Shown: positions 28,247 through 35,902, counted from the stretch's first letter. The stretch: 64,000 bases of DNA from Segatella cerevisiae (GCF_024054555.1 NZ_JAMXLY010000006.1:36923-100922), one strand, 5' to 3'. Program-made: numbers and translations. Notes: generated by a model from the sequence alone, not told the origin.

Positions 28247-29755
28247 ATGACATATAATAGAATAACTGCTGCTGAAGGCGCAGCAATGATCAAGGATGGT
28301 GACTATATCGCATTAAGTGGATTCACTCCCAATGGAGTGCCTAAAGCTGTTTTCCGTGAACTTTCCAAACGTGCTGTCAGGGAACATGAAGCAGGGAAGC
28401 CTTTCCAAGTAGGTATCCTGACAGGAGCCTCTTCTCTCCAAAGTGTAGAAGGGGATATGGCGAATGCCCATGCCATCAAATTCAGGGCACCTTTCTCTAC
28501 AAATAAAGATTTCCGGACTCATGTGAATCTCGGAGAAATCGATTATGAAGACACGCATCTCGGGAATATGGCAGAGCGTATCCGCCATGGTTTCTACGGG
28601 ACAATCGACTGGGCGATCATCGAGGTCAGTGACCTGGATGAAGGCGCATCTGAATGTAAAGCCTACCTCTCTTCCTCAGGCGGCATCTCAACAACCATTG
28701 CCAGACTGGCGAAAAAGGTCATCATCGAATACAACCATTTCCATAATCCTAATTCCAAATGCCTGCATGACACCTATGAACCCGGGGAATGTGGATTTGA
28801 CCGTCAACCCATCCCCATTATCCACGTCATTGACAAGGTAGGGAAAAACTATGTACCTATAGATCCTAAAAAAATCGTCGGGGTCGTGGAATGCAATATT
28901 CCGGAAGAAGCCAGGGTCTTCAAACCCCTGACACCTGAGACCAAGCAAATGGGATACAACGTTGCAGAATTTCTCGTCAACGATATGAAACAAGGCCATA
29001 TTCCCCCACAGTTCCTGCCCCTGCAAAGTGGTGTAGGCGCAACGGGAAATGCCGTATTGGAGGCTTTAGGGCAAAATCCCCATATCCCCCACTTCAAGGT
29101 TTATTCTGAAGTGGTGCAGGAATCGGCCATCGGCCTCATCCAAAAAGGGATCATCACGGAAGCGTCTGCTACAGCCATGACGGTCACCAATGAGTGCTTG
29201 AAGAAGATCTATGACAACATGGACTTTTTCAAGAAACACCTCGTCATCCGCCAGAGCGAGATTGCCAACTCCCCCGAGATTATCCGCAGGTTGGGAGTCA
29301 TTGCCATCAACACGGCCATCGAATGTGATTTATATGGGAACGAGAACTCCAGTCACATCTGCGGAGCACGACTGATGAACGGCATCGGCGGCTCCTGTGA
29401 CTATGAGAGGAACGGCTATATCAGTATCTTTACAACAGCCAGTACTGCCAAGAACGGTTGCATTTCTGCCATTGTCCCGATGTGTACACACGTCGACTCC
29501 ACAGAGCATGACGTCGATGTCATCATCACTGAACAAGGCATCGCTGATCTGCGTGGGAAGGGACCTTTACGCCGTGCCCATGAGATCATCGAAAACTGTG
29601 TACATCCGGACTATAAACCTATTCTGAGGGAATACCTGAAAATCTCAGACCGCGGGCATGAGCCTCAGAGCCTGAGGGCTGCCTTTGCCATGCATGATAC
29701 CTTTATGAGAAAAGGAGACATGCGGCTGGTCGATTTCGGCGAATACCTGAAATAA
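28247..29755 (+). CDS. Acetyl-CoA hydrolase/transferase family protein (probable succinyl-CoA:acetate/propionate CoA-transferase)
   Basis: This 502-residue CoA-transferase is of the Cat1/ScpC class. N-terminal (GDYIALSGFTPNGVPKAV) and C-terminal (CGARLMNGIGGSCDYERN; VDVIITEQGIADLRGKGPLRRA) halves form the two-domain transferase, and the catalytic glutamate should be in the GxGxxGNAVLEAL / VYSEVVQESAIGLI region. It would move CoA between succinate, acetate and propionate. With the frd operon upstream this fits a succinate/acetate/propionate fermentation. Substrate preference cannot be decided from the sequence. The gene is convergent with the RNA methyltransferase gene, only 10 bp away. Confidence 0.88.
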   Translation: MTYNRITAAEGAAMIKDGDYIALSGFTPNGVPKAVFRELSKRAVREHEAGKPFQVGILTGASSLQSVEGDMANAHAIKFRAPFSTNKDFRTHVNLGEIDYEDTHLGNMAERIRHGFYGTIDWAIIEVSDLDEGASECKAYLSSSGGISTTIARLAKKVIIEYNHFHNPNSKCLHDTYEPGECGFDRQPIPIIHVIDKVGKNYVPIDPKKIVGVVECNIPEEARVFKPLTPETKQMGYNVAEFLVNDMKQGHIPPQFLPLQSGVGATGNAVLEALGQNPHIPHFKVYSEVVQESAIGLIQKGIITEASATAMTVTNECLKKIYDNMDFFKKHLVIRQSEIANSPEIIRRLGVIAINTAIECDLYGNENSSHICGARLMNGIGGSCDYERNGYISIFTTASTAKNGCISAIVPMCTHVDSTEHDVDVIITEQGIADLRGKGPLRRAHEIIENCVHPDYKPILREYLKISDRGHEPQSLRAAFAMHDTFMRKGDMRLVDFGEYLK

Positions 29756-29765
29756 CCTGGGAACT

Positions 29766-30302
29766 TTAGCGCAGCAAGGCTAAAGTTTCCGCAAATTTCC
29801 AAATGACAATACCTGCCGTCACAGACACGTTCAGGGAGTGCTTGGTGCCAAACTGAGGGATCTCCAGACAACCGTCAGAGGCATCTACCACGTCTTGCAG
29901 GACACCTTTGACCTCATTGCCGAAGATGACTGCGTATTTCTTGTGGTGGTCGACCTGCAGATCCTGGAGTTTGGTGGACCCCTCCACCTGTTCTATACTG
30001 TAGACGAAATAGCCTTTCTCGTGGAGCGCATTCACTGCATCTTCCGTATGTTCAAAGTACTTCCAATCAACGCTGTCCTCGCCCCCCAATGCCGTCTTAT
30101 GGATCTGAGGGTCAGGCGGGCAGGCCGTGATCCCGCAAAGGTAAATGGCCTCCACACGGAAAGCATCGGAAGACCGGAACACGCTCCCCACATTATAGAG
30201 AGAACGCACATTGTCCAGGACGACAATCAAGGGCAGTTTATCGGCTTTCTTGAATTCTTTCACAGAAAGCCGGTTCATTTCTATAGTTCTTAATTTCCGC
30301 AT
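29766..30302 (-). CDS. SpoU/TrmH family RNA 2'-O-methyltransferase
   Basis: This 178-residue SPOUT methyltransferase is probably specific for a tRNA or rRNA ribose. The three SpoU motifs are visible: motif 1 LDNVRSLYNVGSVFRSSDAF (about 30-49), motif 2 YAVIFGNEVKGV and motif 3 LEIPQFGTKHSLNVSVTAGI, the last two forming the SAM-binding knot. It lacks the N-terminal substrate-binding extension of RlmB, so it is a minimal form. It lies 21 bp downstream of sufE on the same strand and is probably cotranscribed with sufE and the U32 gene. Confidence 0.92.
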   Translation of the reverse strand: MRKLRTIEMNRLSVKEFKKADKLPLIVVLDNVRSLYNVGSVFRSSDAFRVEAIYLCGITACPPDPQIHKTALGGEDSVDWKYFEHTEDAVNALHEKGYFVYSIEQVEGSTKLQDLQVDHHKKYAVIFGNEVKGVLQDVVDASDGCLEIPQFGTKHSLNVSVTAGIVIWKFAETLALLR

Positions 30303-30323
30303 CAGTAAAACCGGACTTGAGGA

Positions 30324-30761
30324 TTACTTCTTCTGGGATTCTGTCTCTTTGGCAGCGTAGGCAAGGGCATACATACGGATCTGCTTGATCATTGCCAAGA
30401 GTCCATTGCTGCGAGTCGGAGACAGATGCTCCCTCAATCCGAGTTTGTCAATGAAATAGAGTTTGGCATCCAGGATTTCTTTCGGCGTATGTCCGCTGAG
30501 GACATGTATCAGCAGAGCGATGATGCCCTTTACGATCAAGGCATCACTGTCAGCAGAGAACAGCAGTTTGCCGTCCTTATAGTCACATTGCAGCCATACT
30601 CTACTCTGGCAGCCATCTATCAAATTGGAGTCATTCTTGAATTGCTCATCCAGAGCATCCAATTCATTTCCCATGTCGATAAGCATCTGGTACTTATCCA
30701 TCCAGTCTGTAAAGTCAGCAAACTCCTCGATGACTTCATCCTGTGCTTCGTTAATAGTCAT
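30324..30761 (-). CDS. sufE: SufE-like cysteine desulfuration protein
   Basis: This 145-residue sulfur acceptor takes persulfide sulfur from SufS for iron-sulfur cluster assembly. The active-site cysteine lies in DGCQSRVWL (about Cys51). The fold continues with the conserved KGIIALLIHVLSGHTPKEIL and the C-terminal LSPTRSNGLLAMIKQIR, both typical of SufE. The start codon abuts the stop codon of the upstream U32 gene, so the two are translationally linked. No other suf gene is in the window. Confidence 0.93.
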   Translation of the reverse strand: MTINEAQDEVIEEFADFTDWMDKYQMLIDMGNELDALDEQFKNDSNLIDGCQSRVWLQCDYKDGKLLFSADSDALIVKGIIALLIHVLSGHTPKEILDAKLYFIDKLGLREHLSPTRSNGLLAMIKQIRMYALAYAAKETESQKK

Positions 30762-32027
30762 TTATTCTATCTCCTTCATTTCTTTTACTTTGACCAATTT
30801 GAAAATCTTATCATGCGGGCGGACCTTCCCTGTGACCGGAATGGATATTCTCCAGCCCTTTTCGGCTTTCTGAACAGGTTTCAGGTCATAGCGTATCTCC
30901 TTGCAATCCAGATACATCACTCCTGTCGTAGCGCCGGTGATCAGGAGTTTGTCTCCCGTTTCTATTTCCGAAGCTTCAACCGCCACCTCAGCAACTTGAA
31001 GTTTGGAGAAGTATTTAGTGATCTTGCCGACGAGAACCTTCTTCTCGGTCGCTACAGAACCATAGTGCTTGTTCCATTCGCCGAATTTCTGCCCTTGATA
31101 ATAGCCATCCCAAAAGCCTCGGTTGAAGACTGTCGCCAGCCGCTTGTCCCACTCTTCTTTCTTCTCTTCCGTGAAAGTCCCGTCGAGGACACTCTTTATC
31201 GCCTCCTTATAGCACGTCACCACCGTATAGACATATTCGGGGCCGCGGGCACGGCCTTCGATCTTAAAGACCCTCACGCCCGCATCCATCATCTTGTCAA
31301 TGAAGCGGATCGTTTTCAGGTCCTTCGGACTCATGATGTACTTGTTGTTTATATTCAACTGATTTCCTGTCTGATCATCTGTGACGGTATAGGAATGGCG
31401 GCAGATCTGTACACATTCTCCCCGGTTGGCACTACGGTTAGCAAGTCCCAAACTCATATAGCATTTGCCGCTCACAGCCATGCACAGGGCGCCATGACAG
31501 AACATCTCTATGCGGATGGGCTGGCCCAGAGGACCACAGATGCGACGCTTTGCAATCTCTTCATGGATGTGCTTCACCTGAGTGAGTTTCAACTCCCGTG
31601 CCAGGACAGCCACATCGGCAAAACGACTGTAAAACTGCAATGCTTCGGTATTGGAAATATTTAGTTGTGTGGACAAATGAACTTCCTCACCGATCTGGTT
31701 GCAATAGCTCATGACTGCCACATCACTGGCTATAATCGCAGAGACACCGGCAGCTTTAGCCGCATCTACAATCTCTTTCATGGTCTCTACGTCCTCGTCA
31801 TAGATGACGGTGTTGACCGTGAGGTAGGTCTTCAGACCATGCGCCCTGCAAACTTCCGCGATCTCCTTCAGGTCACTGATCTCAAAGTGATTGGCCGAAT
31901 GAGAGCGCATATTCAATTTCCCTATCCCGAAATATATCGAATCTGCTCCGGCTTGTATCGCCGCAGCGAGGCTTTCCCGTGAACCTACGGGAGCCATAAT
32001 CTCAAAATCTTCTACTTTTGCGTTCAT
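30762..32027 (-). CDS. U32 peptidase family protein (TrhP-like tRNA hydroxylation protein)
   Basis: This 421-residue protein of the U32 family includes E. coli TrhP (YegQ) and B. subtilis TrhP proteins, which act in prephenate-dependent 5-hydroxylation of wobble uridine. It has the N-terminal TIM-barrel start (IMAPVGSRESLAAAIQAGADSIYFG) and the U32 cysteine signature: EMFCHGALCMAVSGKCYMS followed by NRGECVQICR. The four cysteines could hold an Fe-S cluster. The C-terminal part (about 330-421) is a beta-barrel extension. It is first in the operon with sufE and the RNA methyltransferase gene, consistent with RNA modification using sulfur or Fe-S chemistry. Confidence 0.88.
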   Translation of the reverse strand: MNAKVEDFEIMAPVGSRESLAAAIQAGADSIYFGIGKLNMRSHSANHFEISDLKEIAEVCRAHGLKTYLTVNTVIYDEDVETMKEIVDAAKAAGVSAIIASDVAVMSYCNQIGEEVHLSTQLNISNTEALQFYSRFADVAVLARELKLTQVKHIHEEIAKRRICGPLGQPIRIEMFCHGALCMAVSGKCYMSLGLANRSANRGECVQICRHSYTVTDDQTGNQLNINNKYIMSPKDLKTIRFIDKMMDAGVRVFKIEGRARGPEYVYTVVTCYKEAIKSVLDGTFTEEKKEEWDKRLATVFNRGFWDGYYQGQKFGEWNKHYGSVATEKKVLVGKITKYFSKLQVAEVAVEASEIETGDKLLITGATTGVMYLDCKEIRYDLKPVQKAEKGWRISIPVTGKVRPHDKIFKLVKVKEMKEIE

Positions 32028-32032
32028 GCTTA

Positions 32033-32040
32033 CAAAGATA
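32033..32040 (-). promoter_or_regulatory. -7 element directly before the U32 gene (possible leaderless start)
   Basis: The minus strand reads TATCTTTG, ending 5 bp before the ATG at 32027, so the transcript would start within one or two bases of the initiation codon. No ribosome binding site could fit downstream of it. Confidence 0.45.
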
Positions 32041-32211
32041 CAAAATATCCTCGGAACTCATAAAGATCACTCCAAGATTTAAAACCATAACCTCTCTCCA
32101 TACGCCTCTAAAGCAAGGCCATCCGGTTTCTTCTGTCCCGAATAAGGACAGCTTTCTCCCGAAGACAAAGATTTCTTGCCGTCTATAGGTCTTATTATAA
32201 TTGAAAATTTG

Positions 32212-32219
32212 TATTTTTG
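32212..32219 (+). promoter_or_regulatory. -7 promoter element of the C1-like lipoprotein gene
   Basis: The box TATTTTTG ends 9 bp before the ATG at 32229, predicting a leader of only a few nucleotides. Confidence 0.4.
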
Positions 32220-32228
32220 CTTGTAATT

Positions 32229-33272
32229 ATGAAGAAATCTGTTTTTGCTGTCATCGCCATTGCCATCTGTGCCTTCACGAGTTGTCTGAACAAAGTCCGG
32301 ACAAATTCAGAAGGCGCCTTGAAAACTGATATTCTATTGCCGACAACTCCTGTAAAAGAGTCTTGTACGGGGAGTCCTACCTGGGCCTATGCCATGTTGG
32401 CGACAATAGAGACAGAACATCTGGCAGAAGGCGATTCAGTGAATCTTTCCGTCGCCTATCCTTTGCGAATGCTGCTCTTGGAGAATGCCGAGAAAAGTTA
32501 TTTCACAAGCGGAACGACTGCACCCTCTACGCAAGGTATGGGTCCTATGGCCATCCACTTGATAGAGAAATACGGCACCGTCCCCTACGATTCCTATCCC
32601 GATGCACCGCACCTCAATTATAATGTTGTCTGCCAGGATTTGGAAAAGATGGCTTCCCAGTGTGCAGGGCGCCACACCGGATTGGATCATTTCCGCCAAT
32701 CTGCCGCGGCATGTCTTGACCGGTACATGGGATTCCTGCCGGGAGAGGATGTCTTCTTGCTCGGTGCGGAATACACCAAACAGGAGTTTGCCCGCAGCGT
32801 ATGCGCACCTGATGAATACATCTGGCTGACGAGTTTTACACATCACCCTTACTATACACGTTTTGCCCTTGAGACACCGAACAATGCCATGAATGACCGA
32901 TTTTACAATCTTCCGATCGACCGACTGATCCAATCTATTGAAAAAGCGCTCAGACATGGACATCCCGTCTGCTGGGAAGGTGACATCACGAATACGTCTT
33001 TCAAAGCCGGGGACCCTATCGCAGGACGCCAGTTATCTCCAAAATCCTGCACGCCCCAGAGACGTCAGACACAGTTCGAACAACTCTTTACAACTGATGA
33101 CCGGGCTTATGAACTCATCGGCATCGCCCACGATTCCGCACATCGTGAATACTTCATTGCCCACGATCCCCAGAGTCCTTCTGCCAAAGCAAAACCGATT
33201 TACCTAAGCAGGGAATACCTTTATCTCTATACCATCGCAGTGACCATGAGCAAAGCTGCCTACGGCATCTGA
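32229..33272 (+). CDS. Lipoprotein resembling C1 peptidase (bleomycin hydrolase type) with catalytic residues lost
   Basis: This 347-residue lipoprotein has a signal MKKSVFAVIAIAICAFTSC with lipobox Cys19. The ATG at 32229 is chosen over an ATG 12 bp upstream because it begins the signal. The body follows the bleomycin-hydrolase/PepC pattern: VKESCTGSPTWAYAMLATIETE aligns to VKxQGxTGTCWSFxxxxxxE, then LSVAYPLRMLLLENAEKSYF, GMGPMAIHLIEKYGTVPYDSYP and finally DDRAYELIGIAHD. At the catalytic positions Cys is replaced by Thr51, His (in DHAM) by Arg292 and the Asn region by AHDPQ. It is therefore probably not a protease. A binding or chaperone role would be pure inference. The reading frame is intact. 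Confidence 0.78.
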   Translation: MKKSVFAVIAIAICAFTSCLNKVRTNSEGALKTDILLPTTPVKESCTGSPTWAYAMLATIETEHLAEGDSVNLSVAYPLRMLLLENAEKSYFTSGTTAPSTQGMGPMAIHLIEKYGTVPYDSYPDAPHLNYNVVCQDLEKMASQCAGRHTGLDHFRQSAAACLDRYMGFLPGEDVFLLGAEYTKQEFARSVCAPDEYIWLTSFTHHPYYTRFALETPNNAMNDRFYNLPIDRLIQSIEKALRHGHPVCWEGDITNTSFKAGDPIAGRQLSPKSCTPQRRQTQFEQLFTTDDRAYELIGIAHDSAHREYFIAHDPQSPSAKAKPIYLSREYLYLYTIAVTMSKAAYGI

Positions 33273-33345
33273 GCAGAAGGGAAAAACCAGCAGAAACAGG
33301 CAGGAAAAGCACGGGAATAAACTCACAAATGCCCAATATGAGACA

Positions 33346-33380
33346 AGATTGATGCAAATCAATCTCTTGACCGAAATCAA
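33346..33380. promoter_or_regulatory. Two tandem FNR/CRP-type operators upstream of miniprotein gene 1
   Basis: Site A (33346-33365) is a perfect inverted repeat with 8-bp arms AGATTGAT / ATCAATCT around GCAA, containing the exact FNR core TTGAT-N4-ATCAA. Site B (33367-33380) is TTGACCGAAATCAA. Their centres are 18 bp apart. The centre of site B lies 67.5 bp upstream of the first base of the TACCTTTG box, the same distance as at the two other miniprotein units. The regulator (an FNR/CRP superfamily protein) is inferred and not encoded here. Confidence 0.78.
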
Positions 33381-33440
33381 CAAAATGAGAAATAAATCAA
33401 CTTTTCAGGCAAATTGTTTTCGCACACAGAAAAAAGAGTT

Positions 33441-33448
33441 TACCTTTG
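33441..33448 (+). promoter_or_regulatory. -7 promoter element of miniprotein unit 1
   Basis: The box TACCTTTG has only a poor -33 region, consistent with dependence on an activator at the FNR-type sites. The predicted leader is about 80 nt. Confidence 0.6.
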
Positions 33449-33532
33449 CAACTGTAAAAAGAAGATATAATAGATAAGATTGAAGAAACGCAGCACAAGC
33501 TGCAAGATAAAATTAAGAAAGGTAAAAAGATT

Positions 33533-33619
33533 ATGGTAACATTATTTTCATTCGTAATCGTAGCAACAATGATTGCTGAAGCAATTAACATCAACCGCAA
33601 TATTGAACTTAAAAAGTAA
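33533..33619 (+). CDS. Single-pass membrane miniprotein 1 (28 aa), FNR-type operon
   Basis: This ATG-started frame of 28 codons encodes MVTLFSFVIVATMIAEAI followed by a polar tail ending in NIELKK. Residues 3-18 form one transmembrane helix; the tail is charged and probably cytoplasmic. AAAGG lies 10 nt upstream of the ATG. It is the only frame between a promoter with two FNR-type operators and a bidirectional terminator, which supports it being real despite its size. It resembles the miniproteins at 35585 and 58128 in length, hydrophobic core and a basic dipeptide end. I do not recognise the family. A subunit or regulator of a membrane complex used under low oxygen is a reasonable hypothesis only. 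Confidence 0.62.
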   Translation: MVTLFSFVIVATMIAEAININRNIELKK

Positions 33620-33663
33620 TTGCGGCTTTTAAGTTGAAATTTTAGTTTAATCACTATATAAAA

Positions 33664-33698
33664 AAGGCGAGTCAATTTGACCCGCTTTTTTTGTTTTC
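33664..33698. terminator. Bidirectional terminator between miniprotein 1 and the histidine phosphatase gene
   Basis: GCGAGTC / GACCCGC stem (one mismatch, loop AATTT) flanked by an A-run on the left and a T-run of eight on the right, so it can serve the miniprotein transcript (+) and the convergent phosphatase gene (-), whose stop codon is at 33700. Confidence 0.78.
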
Positions 33699-33699
33699 C

Positions 33700-35004
33700 T
33701 CAATTAACTTGTTTGGCTTTCCGGTCATAACTGTCAAGTTTGTTCAGATAATAAGCCTTGAAGTCTTTCCAGTGGTAGTAAGGCGCACAATCTGTCTTGA
33801 TCGGCAGTTTGGCCTCGTTCTCATTGCGGAGGACCTTAAACAGAATATCCTTGTCGCCCTCATAACGGCGGTAGAAGATAAACTGGATGTTGCAAGCCAT
33901 CGGGAAAATTTTATAGTCGCACCAGCCATCGGCAGGGAGTTTATCAAAATCCGATTCCTGAAGTCCCATTCCGTCCAAGTCGAGAAGGCAGGTCAAGGGC
34001 ATGACCATCGTATCATGACCGAAACGCAAGGTTGCACCGGGATGCTTCAGGACAATACAACTGTCAGCCTGATGGATGATGTTACGCAACAGATTGCGCT
34101 GGGAATAGGGTTGGTTGCCGCCGTTCCAAGGACATGCGCCGTACTCGACATAGTAGTACGCATTGTTCATCAACCAGTTATTGTAGACTTCATCATCATT
34201 GAACAGATTATACAGTGAAATACTGTCCTTTAAATCCGTGCTTTGCATGTTGCTGGCGAGGGAGAATAGGTCACGGTTCAGGCGTGAAGCGTTCAGATGA
34301 TGCTGCCAATAGTCGTCATTTTTGAAGATCTCACGCATCACCCGTTCATAATGGTCATGCTTTTTGACAAAGGCGTTCAAAACCGCTCTCGTGTTGCCTG
34401 AAAAACGCTGTTTGAACAAACTGTCATCCTCAAAATTCAGATAGTACATATCGTGCATGCTGGCGTCATGCCTGATCTGCAACTGAGGGTTCTCGACCAA
34501 GAGTTGCTGCAGTTCATTCTCCATGGAGAGGATGCAGCGGATGACGATCGTGCTCTTCGCATCGATATTCGTCTTGCCCTCAAAGACCTGAGGGAAGTTC
34601 TTGTACATCCTAGCTGCAATTTCCTTGTGTTGGCGGGCACCCAGCAGAGTCAGTTCACCATCACGGTTCATTGCCTCGTCGCGGATGATCCGGAGTTTCT
34701 TCAACAAGTCCTTGCCTGTCGGAGTCAGTTCATTCAGACTGTCGGCTTTCAGGAGTGTGAAATAGGGCAGGTCATAAGCCTTGGCTCCGATGAGATAGCG
34801 GCTGCCATGACGGCCATAATGACTGATATAAAAGGGTGTGTATCCGGCAGGGGCAGGAGTATAGACCTTCTGTTGTGGACCAGGATAAGCATAATAGTTG
34901 CTCGCCGACATACAGCGGTTGACTTTGAAATCCTGCCGAGCCTGCTGCGCATTCAGCGAGAAGGCAAAGCACAGGATAAACGCAAATGATAAAAATCTCT
35001 TCAT
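33700..35004 (-). CDS. Secreted histidine acid phosphatase (clade 2; possible inositol-phosphate phosphatase)
   Basis: This 434-residue periplasmic or exported phosphatase has a signal peptide MKRFLSFAFILCFAFSLNAQ. The phosphate-pocket motif is SHYGRHGSRY with nucleophile His66, and the proton-donor region is RFGHDTMVMPL near the C-terminus. The HD (rather than HAE) motif is like histidine acid phosphatases and phytases, while the overall layout resembles Bacteroides MINPP-type enzymes. The substrate could be phytate, sugar phosphates or nucleotides. It is convergent with miniprotein 1. A probable promoter lies at 35150-35143, and an FNR-type site (35060-35073) would fall inside its leader. 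Confidence 0.88.
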   Translation of the reverse strand: MKRFLSFAFILCFAFSLNAQQARQDFKVNRCMSASNYYAYPGPQQKVYTPAPAGYTPFYISHYGRHGSRYLIGAKAYDLPYFTLLKADSLNELTPTGKDLLKKLRIIRDEAMNRDGELTLLGARQHKEIAARMYKNFPQVFEGKTNIDAKSTIVIRCILSMENELQQLLVENPQLQIRHDASMHDMYYLNFEDDSLFKQRFSGNTRAVLNAFVKKHDHYERVMREIFKNDDYWQHHLNASRLNRDLFSLASNMQSTDLKDSISLYNLFNDDEVYNNWLMNNAYYYVEYGACPWNGGNQPYSQRNLLRNIIHQADSCIVLKHPGATLRFGHDTMVMPLTCLLDLDGMGLQESDFDKLPADGWCDYKIFPMACNIQFIFYRRYEGDKDILFKVLRNENEAKLPIKTDCAPYYHWKDFKAYYLNKLDSYDRKAKQVN

Positions 35005-35059
35005 AAGATATGATTATAATAGAATTTATGACTTATCTGTGTGATATGTTCATATCGGA

Positions 35060-35073
35060 TTGACCGAAATCAA
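35060..35073. promoter_or_regulatory. FNR/CRP-type site in the phosphatase leader
   Basis: TTGACCGAAATCAA is identical in all 14 bases to site B at 33367-33380. It overlaps a longer inverted repeat TCGGAT (35055-35060) / ATCCGA (35082-35087). Its position downstream of the likely phosphatase start point would suit repression of that gene; alternatively it assists the miniprotein 2 promoter from afar. Confidence 0.6.
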
Positions 35074-35142
35074 CGGCTCCTATCCGACAATCTCTGCTAT
35101 CTTGAAAATAAGATAAGGATAGTGACGATCCTTAAACCAACG

Positions 35143-35150
35143 CAAAGTTA
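35143..35150 (-). promoter_or_regulatory. -7 promoter element of the histidine phosphatase gene
   Basis: The minus strand reads TAACTTTG, giving a predicted leader of about 130 nt for the phosphatase at 35004. Confidence 0.45.
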
Positions 35151-35215
35151 ATATTTTCTCTCCATATCCTAAATAATATCTTTCAAATTCTACTCATATC
35201 ACATTAAAAACACAT

Positions 35216-35249
35216 TGTGTGCGAACACATAATATTTGACATAGGTCAA
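35216..35249. promoter_or_regulatory. Composite operator: TGTGTGCGAACACA plus FNR-type palindrome
   Basis: The left box TGTGTGCGAACACA (35216-35229, arms TGTGT/ACACA) is followed after exactly 6 bp by TTGACATAGGTCAA (35236-35249). The same two-part element with the same 6-bp gap occurs at 57879-57912. The FNR-type centre is 67.5 bp upstream of the first base of TAACTTTG at 35310. This implies two DNA-binding proteins, or one binding both palindromes. Confidence 0.78.
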
Positions 35250-35309
35250 GAAAGAATGACTAAACGTACAATTATACCCCTAAATCTTGTGGGACACACG
35301 AATTCAAAT

Positions 35310-35317
35310 TAACTTTG
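35310..35317 (+). promoter_or_regulatory. -7 promoter element of miniprotein unit 2
   Basis: The box TAACTTTG has a partial -33 TTG at 35287-35289 (20-bp spacing). The predicted start point is about 35322. Confidence 0.62.
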
Positions 35318-35584
35318 CAGCGTATTTAAGAATAGAACAACAGAATAGGTAGTTAGAAGGTAATAAAGATTGTAATTGAGAGGTATTGGTAAGGTTAAAG
35401 AGATTGCATAGAAGGACAATAGGTAGAGCAAAAGGTAAGAATTGTAAGTTCAGGAAAAAGGTATTTAGTTTCAAGGTAGGAAGAGGTTGTGAGTAAGGTA
35501 ACAGGGACGTCGGTGGAGACGGCCAAAACAGATAAAGATAAAGGATAACAAGAATCTCAATAGGGAGGAAAAAAGGATTGTAAA

Positions 35585-35662
35585 ATGAGTATGACAATGA
35601 TGATCGCCTGGGTTGCCGCAATTGCAACCACAGGCTTCGTGATGGAGAACTTCAAAAAATAG
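35585..35662 (+). CDS. Single-pass membrane miniprotein 2 (25 aa), FNR-type operon
   Basis: This frame of 25 codons encodes MSMTMMIAWVAAIATTGFVM and a short tail ending in FKK. Nearly the whole length is hydrophobic and would span the membrane once. AAAGG lies 8 nt before the ATG, and an upstream GGGAGG is also present. It is the first ATG after the predicted transcription start, about 260 nt downstream, and is followed by a perfect intrinsic terminator, so the transcript seems dedicated to it. It shares promoter architecture and peptide style with those at 33533 and 58128. The family is not recognised. The very long leader suggests post-transcriptional control, or that the RNA itself has a function. 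Confidence 0.6.
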   Translation: MSMTMMIAWVAAIATTGFVMENFKK

Positions 35663-35710
35663 TCCGGCCATCCGAACTTATGAAAAATCTGAGAACAAAT
35701 GATTATGATA

Positions 35711-35740
35711 GCGCGCGGCAAATGCCGCGCGTATTTTTTG
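35711..35740 (+). terminator. Intrinsic terminator after miniprotein 2
   Basis: Perfect GC-rich stem CGCGCGGC / GCCGCGCG with loop AAAT, followed by TATTTTTTG. Confidence 0.88.
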
Positions 35741-35879
35741 TTATAGTAGGGTAGCAGACCAAGCGGATTTGCTTTATATGACGCCAAAAGCTGCGTTTCT
35801 ATAATGTCTATACAATATACCATTTGTAGCCAAAATTAAATCACATCCCATATCAACTTCTAACTGATAATCTTTTTTG

Positions 35880-35887
35880 TATCTTTG
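35880..35887 (+). promoter_or_regulatory. -7 promoter element of the NtrC-type regulator gene
   Basis: The box TATCTTTG lies 15 bp upstream of the ATG at 35903, so the leader is short. No -33 TTTG at standard spacing was seen. Confidence 0.55.
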
Positions 35888-35902
35888 CAAAAAAGATAGC
35901 GT

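Larger units (their letters stand above)
35005..35584. other. Regulatory region and long leader between the phosphatase gene and miniprotein 2
   Basis: This 580-bp region without a normal-size gene contains, from left to right: a perfect palindrome GATATG-TT-CATATC (35043-35056), an FNR-type site (35060-35073), a minus-strand promoter box (35143-35150), a composite operator (35216-35249), a plus-strand promoter box (35310-35317), and a leader of about 260 nt. In 35341-35580 the leader has 16 C in 240 bases. It has no ATG before the miniprotein start and carries AGGTA eight times (35347, 35358, 35381, 35421, 35433, 35459, 35474, 35496). Confidence 0.7.

Noticed and set aside
30426..31664. Long plus-strand open frame (412 codons) opposite sufE and the U32 gene
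   Set aside because: It overlaps two well-recognised minus-strand genes completely, has no family motifs, and is the complement shadow of their codon usage.
35304..35627. Minus-strand 107-codon frame across the miniprotein 2 leader
   Set aside because: It is a by-product of the C-poor plus-strand leader (few stop codons on the opposite strand), has low-complexity Leu/Pro/Ser content, and covers the miniprotein 2 promoter box.
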